64,000 nt of DNA from Clostridia bacterium (GCA_017439545.1 JAFSIW010000023.1:1-64000), one strand, 5' to 3'. Shown: positions 8,530-16,503, counted from the stretch's first letter. Numbers and translations: made by a program. The notes: generated from the letters alone by a model not told the origin.

Positions 8530-9231
8530 ATGATACGCGAAGAATACATCGCCCGTATGCTGACGGGTTATAGTCTGGTGCGTGTGTTGTCAGAGAAAAA
8601 CGGATGTCGGGTGTTACAGTTGCGACACAAGCAACAGCAAAAGGATTTGGTGTTGCGAAGTTTTGAACAGCCGGTTGGTGCGTATGAATGTTTGCGGTGT
8701 TTTGCTTGTGAAAATTTGCCGTTGATTTATGATGTGATTGCGGTGGACGACGGACAAATTGTGCTGGAAGAATATATCGAAGGTCTGACGGTAACCCAAG
8801 TGATGGAAAGCGGACGGTATCGGTATGACGGCGCCAAAAAGGTGATGCAAGGCGTTTTAAATGGCTTGCATTGGTTGCATCAACAAAATCTGGTGCATCG
8901 GGATGTGAAACCGGATAATGTGATTATCACCAAAGAGGGTCGGGTTGTGTTAATCGACCTGAATGCGTCCCGAAAAATGTCTAACGCCTCTCGGGATACG
9001 GTGATTATGGGCACGGTGGGCTACGCTTCACCGGAACAACTGGGTCTTTCCCAAAGCGATTTCCGTACCGATTTGTATGCAGCCGGGGTGTTGCTGAACG
9101 TGATGATAACCGGAAAACACCCGAGTCAAAAAATGGCAAAGGGTAAGGTTGGACGAATTGTGAGAAAATGCACCGAGGTAAATCCCGACCGCCGATACGA
9201 TTCGGCGCAACAGTTGGCGGCGGCGTTGTAA
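8530..9231 (+). CDS. Divergent serine/threonine protein kinase
   Basis: 233 residues, essentially a bare kinase domain. HRDVKPDN (123-130), GTVGYASPE (161-169) and DLYAAGVLL (181-189) are clear. The glycine-rich loop is not recognisable, the VAIK lysine position carries Arg43 (LVLRSF), and DFG is replaced by DLN (143-145). The metal-binding Asp is kept, so activity is possible but atypical. ATG at 8530 starts four bases after the upstream stop. No membrane helix or PASTA repeat is present, so this is not a PrkC orthologue. Confidence 0.8.
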   Translation: MIREEYIARMLTGYSLVRVLSEKNGCRVLQLRHKQQQKDLVLRSFEQPVGAYECLRCFACENLPLIYDVIAVDDGQIVLEEYIEGLTVTQVMESGRYRYDGAKKVMQGVLNGLHWLHQQNLVHRDVKPDNVIITKEGRVVLIDLNASRKMSNASRDTVIMGTVGYASPEQLGLSQSDFRTDLYAAGVLLNVMITGKHPSQKMAKGKVGRIVRKCTEVNPDRRYDSAQQLAAAL

Positions 9232-9259
9232 GTATGGCGACACTTGTCAAGTTTTTTGG

Positions 9260-9288
9260 TTGCAAAACCCGACAAAGTGTGGTATGCT
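9260..9288 (+). promoter_or_regulatory. Promoter of the 69-residue membrane protein gene
   Basis: TTGCAA (9260-9265), 17 bases and TATGCT (9283-9288) with an extended TGG. The AGTGTGRTATGCT stretch is shared, with one difference, with the promoter of the kinase cassette at 7081-7093, suggesting common control. Confidence 0.55.
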
Positions 9289-9330
9289 GTGGAGGTTAAG
9301 ACTGATTGATACAGAATCGGAGTGATTCCC

Positions 9331-9540
9331 ATGAGTGAACAACAAAGAAAATCCGCAAAAAGCACGGCGGTGGCGATTTTTCTCATCGCCTTGCTGGTGG
9401 TGGGCGTAGTACTGCTGTTTGTGGGGCAAGAGATCGGCGAACAAAGGAAAAAGAATGCCATGACCCCCACCGACGTTACCCCCACCGGAGTGACCTGGAG
9501 CGATATGGTAACCCCCACCGACAGCGACCTGGCAGAATAA
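9331..9540 (+). CDS. Small single-pass membrane protein
   Basis: 69 residues. A membrane helix at about 13-32 follows a short charged N-terminus, and the tail is Thr/Pro/Asp-rich (TPTDVTPTGVT...). ATG at 9331 has GGAGTG at 9319-9324. A terminator hairpin with six Ts follows at 9566-9607. Function unknown; its promoter resembles that of the kinase cassette. Confidence 0.65.
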   Translation: MSEQQRKSAKSTAVAIFLIALLVVGVVLLFVGQEIGEQRKKNAMTPTDVTPTGVTWSDMVTPTDSDLAE

Positions 9541-9548
9541 TCGGTATC

Positions 9549-9949
9549 AACAAAACACCTGCTCGTGGAGAGAGGCACTTCGTAAAGAAGTTGTCTCTCT
9601 CGTTTTTTATCTACACAAAACAAATGACACTTTACACATTGAATGTGAAAGTGTCATAGTGGGTTACATCCTTTGAGAAAGGTAAATACTTGCCGAAAAT
9701 AAGGAATATCTTTCTCGGCAGGTAAAGTGATATTGCAAACTATCGTTTGCAGTGATATTTTTGCCAAAAGGCAAAAGTGATATGAAAACCTCGCGGTTTT
9801 CGTGATATTATATTCGCCCTAAAAACTGCCCGAAGGGCAATATAACTATGCACAGCATAATATCACTGCGAAGCAATATCACTCGCCGTCAGGCGAATAT
9901 AACTGAGGCGCACTTCCTTACGGAGTGCGCCTCGAGCAGGTGTTTTGTT
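9549..9949. repeat. Hairpin array bounded by a perfect 17-base inverted repeat
   Basis: A 401-base gene-free block. Its ends (9549-9565 and 9933-9949) are perfect inverted repeats of AACAAAACACCTGCTCG. Inside are successive hairpins with four-base or shorter loops: 9735-9740/9745-9750, 9759-9765/9770-9776, 9784-9790/9795-9801, 9827-9831/9835-9839, 9883-9887/9892-9896, and a final strong stem at 9904-9932. They are separated by GTGATATT or its complement AATATCAC. 9810-9818 also pairs with 9892-9900, nesting the right half. The first hairpin (9566-9600) is followed by Ts and may terminate the upstream gene. Confidence 0.85.
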
Positions 9950-9959
9950 TTTGGTCGAA

Positions 9960-10808
9960 CTATGCCAGTTTGACCACGGTCAGGGAAGAATCTCCGTAAT
10001 TCACCGTATCGGGGGTGGGGTTGATGAGGGTGAGGATATCCCCTGCGGCGGCGGTGATGACGGTGGATACCGACAAGGGCGCGGTAGTGCCTGCCGCCTT
10101 GGTAAAGGTGGTGGTAGCGGCGGGGATCTGGGTGCTGTTCTGCGTCAGCGCTACGCCCACGGCGGTTTGGGTGGGATCGCAGGCGGTGCCGTTATAGGTG
10201 ACGGCGTACAGCCCTGCCTCGGTCAGGGTGACGGTATCGGGTGCGGTAAAGGTGATGGCTGTGCCGCCTGTGGCGGTGGTTGTGCCAAGATCCAAGGCGT
10301 CCAGCGTGGTCACTGCCTGGCAGGCGGGATTGGCGGCTGCCAGTACCTCCCCTGTGCCGGCAGGACCTTGGGGACCCACGGGACCTTGAGGACCTTCGGG
10401 ACCGGCGGGACCCTGCGCCCCCGTAGCACCCACGGGACCTTGAGGACCTTCGGGACCAGCGGGACCTTGCGCCCCCGTAGCACCCACGGGACCTTGAGGA
10501 CCTTCGGGACCGGTAGGACCTTGCGCCCCCGTAGCGCCCACGGGACCTTGAGGACCTTCGGGACCAGCGGGACCTTGCGCCCCCGTAGCGCCCACGGGAC
10601 CTTGAGGACCTTCGGGACCGACCGGACCCTGTGCCCCCGTAGCGCCCACGGGACCTTGAGGACCGGCGGGGCCAACAGGACCTTGTGCCCCCGCAGGACC
10701 TTGCGGACCTTGGGGACCGGCAGGACCCTCGGGTCCCACAATGGCGGAGGGGCAACAACCGTTGCAACCGCAACCGCCGCTGAGGTTTTCGTTGAGATAG
10801 CGAATCAT
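9960..10808 (-). CDS. Collagen-like GXY-repeat surface protein (BclA-like)
   Basis: 282 residues. A short N-terminus with CGCNGCC (cysteines at 13, 15, 18, 19) is followed by 43 uninterrupted Gly-X-Y triplets (25-153) and a 129-residue Ala/Thr-rich beta domain resembling the C1q/TNF-like C-terminus of exosporium collagens. AAAGGAG precedes the ATG. No signal peptide is seen, which fits a spore-surface protein rather than a Sec-exported one. Localisation is inference. Confidence 0.85.
   Translation of the reverse strand: MIRYLNENLSGGCGCNGCCPSAIVGPEGPAGPQGPQGPAGAQGPVGPAGPQGPVGATGAQGPVGPEGPQGPVGATGAQGPAGPEGPQGPVGATGAQGPTGPEGPQGPVGATGAQGPAGPEGPQGPVGATGAQGPAGPEGPQGPVGPQGPAGTGEVLAAANPACQAVTTLDALDLGTTTATGGTAITFTAPDTVTLTEAGLYAVTYNGTACDPTQTAVGVALTQNSTQIPAATTTFTKAAGTTAPLSVSTVITAAAGDILTLINPTPDTVNYGDSSLTVVKLA
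10395..10664 (-). repeat. Five 54-base tandem repeats in the collagen-like gene
   Basis: Residues 49-138 consist of five copies of [18 protein letters not shown], where x is V, A, T, A, A. The DNA copies are nearly identical, so copy number is likely to vary between strains by slippage or recombination. Confidence 0.85.
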
Positions 10809-10890
10809 ACAAAAACTCCTTTCTTACAAAATGGCAGAGCGCTCTCTGCACTATTACCATATGCCGAAAGAAGTTTTTGGGTGAAAACTC

Positions 10891-10919
10891 TTTACATTTG
10901 CTTTATAGCGTGCTATACT
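10891..10919 (+). promoter_or_regulatory. Promoter of the THF riboswitch-folT unit
   Basis: TTTACA (10891-10896), a 17-base spacer and TATACT (10914-10919) preceded by TGC. The riboswitch begins about 12 bases downstream. Confidence 0.65.
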
Positions 10920-10930
10920 GTGAAAAACCA

Positions 10931-11090
10931 TAACAGAGTAGGCTGGCAAGCGTTACAGTGCCCACAGAACGGGGAGTTGTCTGTGGGACGAATGGATTTC
11001 CTGCGATTTGCAAGCCGCATCCCGCTGTCGCACATAAGATGATGACGCCTCTTATCCTGCGGCAACTGTCGCATGGTTAGGAGGATTTTT
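10931..11090 (+). promoter_or_regulatory. Tetrahydrofolate (THF) riboswitch and expression platform
   Basis: The aptamer (about 10931-11031) shows the THF landmarks in order: AGAGTAGGC, GCGTTA, AGTGCC, an internal stem CCCACAGA/TCTGTGGG around ACGGGGAGTTG, then GACGAA, and a closing arm ending in GCATCCCGCTG. Downstream, 11049-11061 pairs with 11070-11082 so that AGGAGG (11079-11084) is hidden in a hairpin followed by six Ts. Folate would therefore repress translation or transcription of the transporter. Recognition is from memory of the consensus. Confidence 0.85.
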
Positions 11091-11091
11091 T

Positions 11092-11790
11092 ATGTTAAAA
11101 ACCAAAGATGTATCGGTGCTGTCTCTTTCCTATTGGAGGGAGGCGGCCGCCCAGTTCGCCAATCTGAAAATGGTGTCGTTGGCGGCAGTGTTCATCGCCT
11201 TGCGGGTGATCTTAAAGCTGCTGACCGTGAGCATTACCCCCAGTTTGCACATTGAATTTGACTTTTTGGCAGATGCCCTCGGCTCGGCGATATTCGGACC
11301 GCTTATGGGGCTTGCCTGCGGTGCCATCACCGACACCATCAATGCGGTGTGCTTTCCCGTGGGACCCTATTTTCCCCCGTTTATCGTGCAAGAAATGCTG
11401 GGTTCGTTTTTGTTTGGTCTGTTTTTGTGGCGACGGAATCTGTCGGTCAGCCGCTTGCTGGTGAGCAAAGCGGTGGATACGGTAGTGTGCAATATGGTGC
11501 TCAATTCTCTGCTGCTGATGTGGATGTTGGGCGGCAATTACGCCTTTATGACCTTGCCCAGACTTGTGAAAAACATCGCCTTTTATCCCGTGGAGTGCTT
11601 TTGTCTGGTGCTGGTGTTCAGCGCCGTCTTGCCGGGACTGGCGCGGTTGCCCATAGGCGAGCGGATCAAAGCCGCCAATTTGCATATGACGGGGCGGCAC
11701 TATCTGGTGCTGGGCATTATGCTCACCGTCTCGGTGGCGGTCATGGTGCTGTTTTGCATCTTCGGTTTGCCCCTGTTTTTGAAAAAGTAA
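11092..11790 (+). CDS. folT: Folate-specific ECF transporter S component
   Basis: 232 residues, about six hydrophobic segments. The first part (VSLAAVFIALRVILKLL) and the DFLADALGSAIFGPLMGLACGAITD segment are typical of the FolT S components that dock onto a shared EcfAAT energising module, which is not in this window. The THF riboswitch immediately upstream independently supports folate as the substrate. AGGAGG is eight bases from the ATG. Confidence 0.88.
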   Translation: MLKTKDVSVLSLSYWREAAAQFANLKMVSLAAVFIALRVILKLLTVSITPSLHIEFDFLADALGSAIFGPLMGLACGAITDTINAVCFPVGPYFPPFIVQEMLGSFLFGLFLWRRNLSVSRLLVSKAVDTVVCNMVLNSLLLMWMLGGNYAFMTLPRLVKNIAFYPVECFCLVLVFSAVLPGLARLPIGERIKAANLHMTGRHYLVLGIMLTVSVAVMVLFCIFGLPLFLKK

Positions 11791-11799
11791 GAAAGAGCA

Positions 11800-12060
11800 G
11801 AATAAAAGCGGTGTCACGTTAGCGTGATACTCTTAACGGAGTATCACGCAACTCTATTCGCCTGACGGCGAGTTATATTGCTTCGCAGTGATATTATGCT
11901 ACGCATAGTGATATTGTCCTGCGGACAGTTTATGGCGAATAGAATATCACGAAACCGACAGGTTTCATATCACTTTCTTTTGGAAATATCTCGCCACAGG
12001 CGAGGTTTTTTCAAAAGAAAATATCACGCTGACTTTAGTCAGCATATCACTTATCAGACA
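11800..12060. repeat. Second hairpin array with GTGATATT spacers
   Basis: No gene. Consecutive short hairpins include TCACG/CGTGA, GTGATACTC/GAGTATCAC, CGCC/GGCG, ATGC/GCAT, GTCC/GGAC, GAAACC/GGTTTC, a longer TTTCTTTTG/CAAAAGAAA stem enclosing CTCGCC/GGCGAG, and GCTGAC/GTCAGC. They are joined by GTGATATT or its complement, exactly as in the array at 9549-9949. It lies directly after folT. Confidence 0.8.
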
Positions 12061-12063
12061 AAA

Positions 12064-12106
12064 AGAAAGAGAAGACTCGTTGCAAAAAACGAATCTTCTC
12101 TTTTCT
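12064..12106. terminator. Terminator-like hairpin closing the second array
   Basis: AAGAGAAGA-CTCGTT pairs with AACGA-ATCTTCTCTTTT around an A-rich loop, ending with TTTTC. The 140 bases from here to the minus-strand gene contain only small palindromes. Confidence 0.6.
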
Positions 12107-12246
12107 GTTGTTGGTGGGTTTGGGCTACTGCCCAAGTACATTTGTACTTACAAATGCGATGCCGGTTCTTAGCTGAATTTAAAAGAATTCTATTTTCTCC
12201 GATAAGAACAACGCGCTTTTGTGACACCTCGGTTTGTTTTGATTGT

Positions 12247-12846
12247 TTATCGGGCTTTTACCGCCTGCGCGATCAGATCGGCGCACAGCTCCATTCCCAA
12301 AGAGCTGCTGCTGAGGATCATATCGTAATGCTCTTTGGCGCCCCAGTTTCGATCACTGTAAAAATGATAATGACGGGCACGCTGTTTATCCTTATTGCGC
12401 ACCGCTTTTTCGGCGCGGTCGGCAGGCAGACCGTATTCACTGACGGCTCGTTTGATCCGATAATCGATATCGGCGCAAATGAACACCGAAAACAGATCGG
12501 GATGCTCCCGCAATACGTAATCGGCGCAACGACCGACAATGACGCAACTGCCTTTTTCGGCAAGCTCCCGAATGATCTCGCTTTCAGCCTCGAACACCCG
12601 ATTGGAGAATGCCACTCCCGAAGCGGTCACCGTATGTCCGCCCATGGAAAGATTGAACAGCATACTGTTGTTAAACCGTTGCTCCTCCTGCTCAATAAAC
12701 TCGGCAGAAAGCCCCGTTGCCTCGGCGGCCCGATCAATAATGGAACGGTCATAAAAGGGAATACCCAACCCCTCGGCCACTGCCTGACCGATTACCCGTC
12801 CGCCGCTGCCGAATTCTCGGCTGATGCAAATTACGGTGTTTTTCAT
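12247..12846 (-). CDS. Cytidylate kinase-like family protein
   Basis: 199 residues from the ATG at 12846, which has GGAGCG upstream; an in-frame ATG-like extension to 12879 was rejected. The N-terminus ICISREFGSGGRVIG is the P-loop of the Cytidylate_kin2 family, followed by a PFYDRSII segment and a VIVGRCADYVL motif typical of the family. These are P-loop kinases whose substrate is mostly unproven, so CMP kinase activity should not be assumed. Monocistronic. Confidence 0.82.
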   Translation of the reverse strand: MKNTVICISREFGSGGRVIGQAVAEGLGIPFYDRSIIDRAAEATGLSAEFIEQEEQRFNNSMLFNLSMGGHTVTASGVAFSNRVFEAESEIIRELAEKGSCVIVGRCADYVLREHPDLFSVFICADIDYRIKRAVSEYGLPADRAEKAVRNKDKQRARHYHFYSDRNWGAKEHYDMILSSSSLGMELCADLIAQAVKAR

Positions 12847-12947
12847 ACCATCACGCTCCTTTTGTTCAGTATACCACAAGTTCGGGGATTTGAAAACAAA
12901 AAAATACTCCCGAAGTCAAAAAACTTCGGGAGCGATCGGTCAGTGGA

Positions 12948-14759
12948 TTAAGCCTTTTTTCTGATGACAGCCTTGAGGACGAACATGGTAGCGGCCATCA
13001 GCGCAAAGCTGACGGGTAGCATGATCCAGGCATTGGGCACAAAGCCTGCGATCACGTAGCACACAAAGGATACACCGGCAACCATCAGCGAATAGGGAAG
13101 CTGGGTGGAAACGTGGTTGATGTGGTTGCATTGGGCACCGGCCGACGCCATAATGGTGGTGTCGGAGATGGGAGAGCAGTGGTCACCGCAAACCGCACCG
13201 GCCATGCAGGCAGAAACTGCCACAATGGTGATGTTGCCGTCCCCAGCACCAAACACGCTGAGCACGATGGGAATGAGAATACCAAAGGTACCCCAGGAAG
13301 TACCGGTGGCAAAGGACAGACCCACAGCAATCAAGAAGATGATGGCGGGCAGTAATGCTTGCAGAGAAGCGGCAGAGCCTTCCACCAATTGAGAAATGAA
13401 GATCTTGGCGCCCAAGCTGTCGGTCATGGACTTCAGCGTCCAAGCACAAACCAGAATCATAATGGCAGGAACCATGGCTTTAAAGCCTTCGGGCACACAA
13501 TTCATAATGTCTTTAAAGGAGATAACGCGGCGAATCAAGAAGTACAGCACCGCAAACACAATGGTGATGAAGGAGCCGTAAACCAAGCCAACCGAAGCAT
13601 CACTGTTGGAGAAGGCGGTGATGAAATCCTTGTAACCGTCGGAATCGGCAGTAAAGAAGCCGCCGGAGTAGATCATACCGATGACGCAGGCGATGATCAA
13701 AAATACTACGGGCAGAATCAGGTCGATCACCTTGCCCTTGGGATTGGCTTCTTTGCTCATTTCGTTGGCCATTTCTTCCATACCGGTGGTGTAGATGTCG
13801 CCGTTTTTGGCGTTTTCTTCGTGCTTCTTCATAGGACCGAAGTCAAAGTTCAGCACAGCGAACAGCACCATGGTGAGAAGGGTCAGCAGCGCGTAGAAGT
13901 TAAAGGGAATGGCTTGAATAAACAGAGACATACCGCTGGTAGAGCCTGCCCCCGCGGCAAAGCCTGCCACGGCAGCCGCCCAAGAAGAAATGGGAGCAAT
14001 AATGCAAACGGGAGCGGCGGTAGCGTCGATCAAATAAGCCAGCTTGGCACGAGAAATCTTGGCCTTGTCGGTCACGGGACGCATCACCGAGCCCACGGTC
14101 AGGCAGTTAAAGTAGTCGTCAATAAAGATGAGCACGCCCAGCGCAATGGTGGCGAGCTGTGCGCCCAAACGGGATTTAATGTGCTTGGAGGTCCAACGAC
14201 CGAAGGCGGCGGAGCCGCCTGCCTTGTTCATCATGGCAACCAAAGCGCCCAGCAGCACCAAGAAGATGAGAATACCGGCGTTGTAAGAATCGGCAAGGCT
14301 GCCTACAAAGCCATCGCTGAACACGTGGGTGACGGTGGTTTCAAAGTTGAAGTTAGAGTAGATGATACCGCCGGCCAGAATCCCCACAAACAAAGAGGAA
14401 TACACCTCTTTGGTGATCAGAGCCAGACCGATGGCCAGAATGGGAGGCAACAAAGCCCAGAAGGTGGCGTAGGCGGGAATATCCTGACGTACGGTAGCCA
14501 GGGCATCGTTGAGATGCTCGTCGAATTGGGGGTCGGAATTCAGGTTGTCGGCATAGCCGTCAACGTAGGCGTGAGCCGATTCGCTGTCGGCCAGATCGTA
14601 TTCTACTGCATCGTCCCCTTCGCCCAGGGTAAAGGTGGCGGCAACGTCGGTAGCGGTCACGTCAGAAGCGGCAAACGCCGAAACGCAGAAAATGCTGACG
14701 GTGAGCACCACGATGGCAAGCAGAGAGACCCAAAGCCGTTTGGTTTTGCGGATTTGCAT
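12948..14759 (-). CDS. NhaC-family transporter under lysine riboswitch control (probable lysine transporter)
   Basis: 603 residues, many membrane helices, with the family motif FIDDYFNCLTVGSVMRP and IAPISSWAA. NhaC proteins are usually called Na+/H+ antiporters, but a lysine riboswitch lies in the leader, and lysine-regulated NhaC-type genes have been proposed as lysine transporters. An unusual N-terminal extension is a signal-peptide-like segment (about 1-31) followed by about 65 acidic, soluble residues before the first transport helices. AGGAGG lies upstream of the ATG. Confidence 0.88.
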   Translation of the reverse strand: MQIRKTKRLWVSLLAIVVLTVSIFCVSAFAASDVTATDVAATFTLGEGDDAVEYDLADSESAHAYVDGYADNLNSDPQFDEHLNDALATVRQDIPAYATFWALLPPILAIGLALITKEVYSSLFVGILAGGIIYSNFNFETTVTHVFSDGFVGSLADSYNAGILIFLVLLGALVAMMNKAGGSAAFGRWTSKHIKSRLGAQLATIALGVLIFIDDYFNCLTVGSVMRPVTDKAKISRAKLAYLIDATAAPVCIIAPISSWAAAVAGFAAGAGSTSGMSLFIQAIPFNFYALLTLLTMVLFAVLNFDFGPMKKHEENAKNGDIYTTGMEEMANEMSKEANPKGKVIDLILPVVFLIIACVIGMIYSGGFFTADSDGYKDFITAFSNSDASVGLVYGSFITIVFAVLYFLIRRVISFKDIMNCVPEGFKAMVPAIMILVCAWTLKSMTDSLGAKIFISQLVEGSAASLQALLPAIIFLIAVGLSFATGTSWGTFGILIPIVLSVFGAGDGNITIVAVSACMAGAVCGDHCSPISDTTIMASAGAQCNHINHVSTQLPYSLMVAGVSFVCYVIAGFVPNAWIMLPVSFALMAATMFVLKAVIRKKA

Positions 14760-14773
14760 TGCGGATTCCTCCT

Positions 14774-14818
14774 AAAAATAATAAAAATAAAACTGTGACA
14801 GAGTATGACCTGTCACAG
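14774..14818 (-). terminator. Intrinsic terminator of the lysine riboswitch
   Basis: On the minus strand CTGTGACAG pairs with CTGTCACAG (14810-14818 and 14793-14801) around eight bases, followed by TTTTATTTTTATT. The CTGTCACA inside the aptamer's 3' side (near 14850) can compete, giving a ligand-controlled attenuator. Confidence 0.85.
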
Positions 14819-14834
14819 CAGAACCAAAAGGGGT

Positions 14835-14996
14835 AATGATAGCGCTCCACAGTGTGACAGTTTGCAGGATCTTCTCCTGCAACCCAGCCGAATCGGTCAA
14901 ACAAGGCAAACCGAGTCGACTTCGGCGATGACCCTTTCCCGCAAAACAGCCTTGATCTTTTGCTTGCGGTACTGATGTTTTTCGCACCTCTATCAA
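14835..14996 (-). promoter_or_regulatory. Lysine riboswitch (L-box)
   Basis: On the minus strand the L-box landmarks appear in order: GATAGAGGTGCGAA, AGTA, GGGAAAGG, GCCGAAG, GGCTGGG, a TTGCAGG/CCTGCAA arm, then CTGTCAC and GGAGCGCTATC, which pairs with GATAG at the start. The match to the Bacillus lysC leader is close at each conserved block. Lysine binding should promote the terminator at 14793-14818. Confidence 0.92.
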
Positions 14997-15007
14997 AATT
15001 CGTTCTT

Positions 15008-15036
15008 ATCATACCATCCCCTGCGACAAATTGCAA
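15008..15036 (-). promoter_or_regulatory. Promoter of the lysine riboswitch-transporter unit
   Basis: Minus strand TTGCAA (15031-15036), 17 bases, TATGAT (15008-15013). The aptamer begins about 12 bases downstream. Confidence 0.7.
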
Positions 15037-15081
15037 CAAAAAAATTTTCGATTTTGATGAGATAATCGCCGCGGTGGATTG

Positions 15082-15191
15082 TTTAATAGACGAAGGGGCA
15101 CTCCGATACCCTATGGGGAGGAAGTTTTTATGTTGCCGCGCACCGTCGGAATGTCCCTTTTACCCTTGACGATATGTATATATCGTATAAT
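15082..15191 (+). promoter_or_regulatory. Intergenic hairpin and promoter region before the dockerin gene
   Basis: GGGGCACTCCGA (about 15096-15107) pairs with TCGGAATGTCCC (about 15147-15158) with one mismatch, followed by TTTT. Just after it TTGACG (15166-15171) and TATAAT (15186-15191) are only 14 bases apart, too close for an ordinary promoter. The spacer is the palindrome CGATAT-GTAT-ATATCG. This suggests an activator or repressor that distorts the spacer. No gene in this stretch is convincing. Confidence 0.4.
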
Positions 15192-15238
15192 TATGACAGA
15201 GGAGAGTTTCCTTTCGATCATCCAAAGGAGTGTTGAAT

Positions 15239-16495
15239 ATGAACAAACGAATCATAGCGATTTTACTTTCGGTTTTGCTGATGAGTGTTGCCGCAATGCC
15301 CGCCGCGGGTGCGCAGACTGCTCAGGAGCAATGGACCTATGATAACAGCTTTTTAGTAACCATGGACCGTCCCCACGGTCAGATCTATGACGGCGTGTTC
15401 CCCGAAATCTTTTCGGGTGCTACGGTCATTCAAAAAACCGTGGGCGAAACGGTGGACACCTATCGGGTGGTTTATACCACCCCCAACACCGAAGCGTGGG
15501 AAAGCTTGCAACAACAGCTGACGGTATCTTATGGGGAGAAGTCGGTTACCCGCAACCCCTATGCGACCGACTATGACAAACGTGCGTCCTACGTCACCCT
15601 CAATCATAGCGAAGTGGGACTGATGGTGGGCGAAACGGTGGAACTGCGGGTTACCGATCAGTACTTGGCGAGCAGCTACGGCGGTCCGTTGATCGGCGTG
15701 GAATTTACGGTACAGCCCGATGCCTTTGAAACCATAGAGGCAGGTTGTTTTGAAGAATTCGGCATCGGTACCTTTTGGGCGGTGCCTGCCGACGGCACCA
15801 AGAGCGAAGGGATCTATCCCGTTTATGACAGATATTCCACCGAGTTTGAAGATATGTGGTTTGACGAATCCTATCGCAACGCGCCTTCTGCTACTCACAC
15901 CTATTTCGGGATTCTGAAAGGGGTCGATGAGTCGTGGCGGCACACAGATATGAGCCAATACTGCAACGTACTGCATGCGCTTGCTTGTGATGCGCGCATC
16001 GGCTCGGTACAAGCTATGTATGACCTGCCTGCTCCCACCGGGGCGCGTCCTTATGAATGGTGGGAAATGACCGATTCTTCCATCGCCCAAATTACCGCCA
16101 TGGTCAATACCGAGGATCAGCCGGACTGGTGGAGCGAAGAGCCGTCCGCCAACCCTTCCGATCATCAGGAATGCTTTTTCCACAAGCATTTGGTAACCGT
16201 AAAGGGGATGCAAGCAGGGAATACCGTGCTCAAGGTAACGGTGGGGTATTTAAACTCTCACACCGTAGAGATTCCCGTTACGGTATACTCTCCCGACGGA
16301 GCATACAAAAAAGGTGACGTGAGCGGCAACGCCCGACTGGAGGCCGCCGACGCCTTGTTGATTCTGCAATCGGTGGTGGGCAAGATCACCTTGAACGAGC
16401 AAGCCACCATCGCCGCCGATATGAACGGTGACGGATGGATTCAAGCCGTGGATGCCCTTGCCATGCTGCACTTGTTGGTGGGCAATCCCGCTTGA
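15239..16495 (+). CDS. Secreted dockerin-containing protein
   Basis: 418 residues. A signal peptide (1 to about 25, ending PAAGA) is followed by a large unassigned beta-rich region and a C-terminal type I dockerin (about 358-418) with two calcium-loop repeats of the D-x-x-x-x-x-x-x-x-D-A-L pattern, the second containing DMNGDGWIQAVDAL. Dockerins bind cohesins in cellulosome-like complexes, but no cohesin is in the window. ATG at 15239 has AAAGGAG at 15224-15230. No catalytic motif was identified in the middle. Confidence 0.8.
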   Translation: MNKRIIAILLSVLLMSVAAMPAAGAQTAQEQWTYDNSFLVTMDRPHGQIYDGVFPEIFSGATVIQKTVGETVDTYRVVYTTPNTEAWESLQQQLTVSYGEKSVTRNPYATDYDKRASYVTLNHSEVGLMVGETVELRVTDQYLASSYGGPLIGVEFTVQPDAFETIEAGCFEEFGIGTFWAVPADGTKSEGIYPVYDRYSTEFEDMWFDESYRNAPSATHTYFGILKGVDESWRHTDMSQYCNVLHALACDARIGSVQAMYDLPAPTGARPYEWWEMTDSSIAQITAMVNTEDQPDWWSEEPSANPSDHQECFFHKHLVTVKGMQAGNTVLKVTVGYLNSHTVEIPVTVYSPDGAYKKGDVSGNARLEAADALLILQSVVGKITLNEQATIAADMNGDGWIQAVDALAMLHLLVGNPA

Positions 16496-16503
16496 TAAAT
16501 GGG

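Noticed and set aside
9945..11042. 365-codon plus-strand frame with repeated GTLRTFGT
   Set aside because: Antisense of the collagen repeats, running into the THF riboswitch; no ribosome site.
9549..12060. Hairpin arrays as a CRISPR array
   Set aside because: Units are palindromes with tiny loops and variable stems, spacers are constant 8-mers, and there are no cas genes.
11878..12951. 357-codon plus-strand frame
   Set aside because: Runs through the hairpin array and antisense to the cytidylate-kinase-like gene; no domain.
13359..14798. 479-codon open frame on the plus strand opposite the NhaC gene
   Set aside because: Low-complexity His/Gly/Gln-rich antisense translation; the minus-strand transporter and its riboswitch explain the region.
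15079..15342. 87-codon plus-strand frame before the dockerin gene
   Set aside because: Contains the promoter and overlaps the signal peptide of the real gene in another frame.
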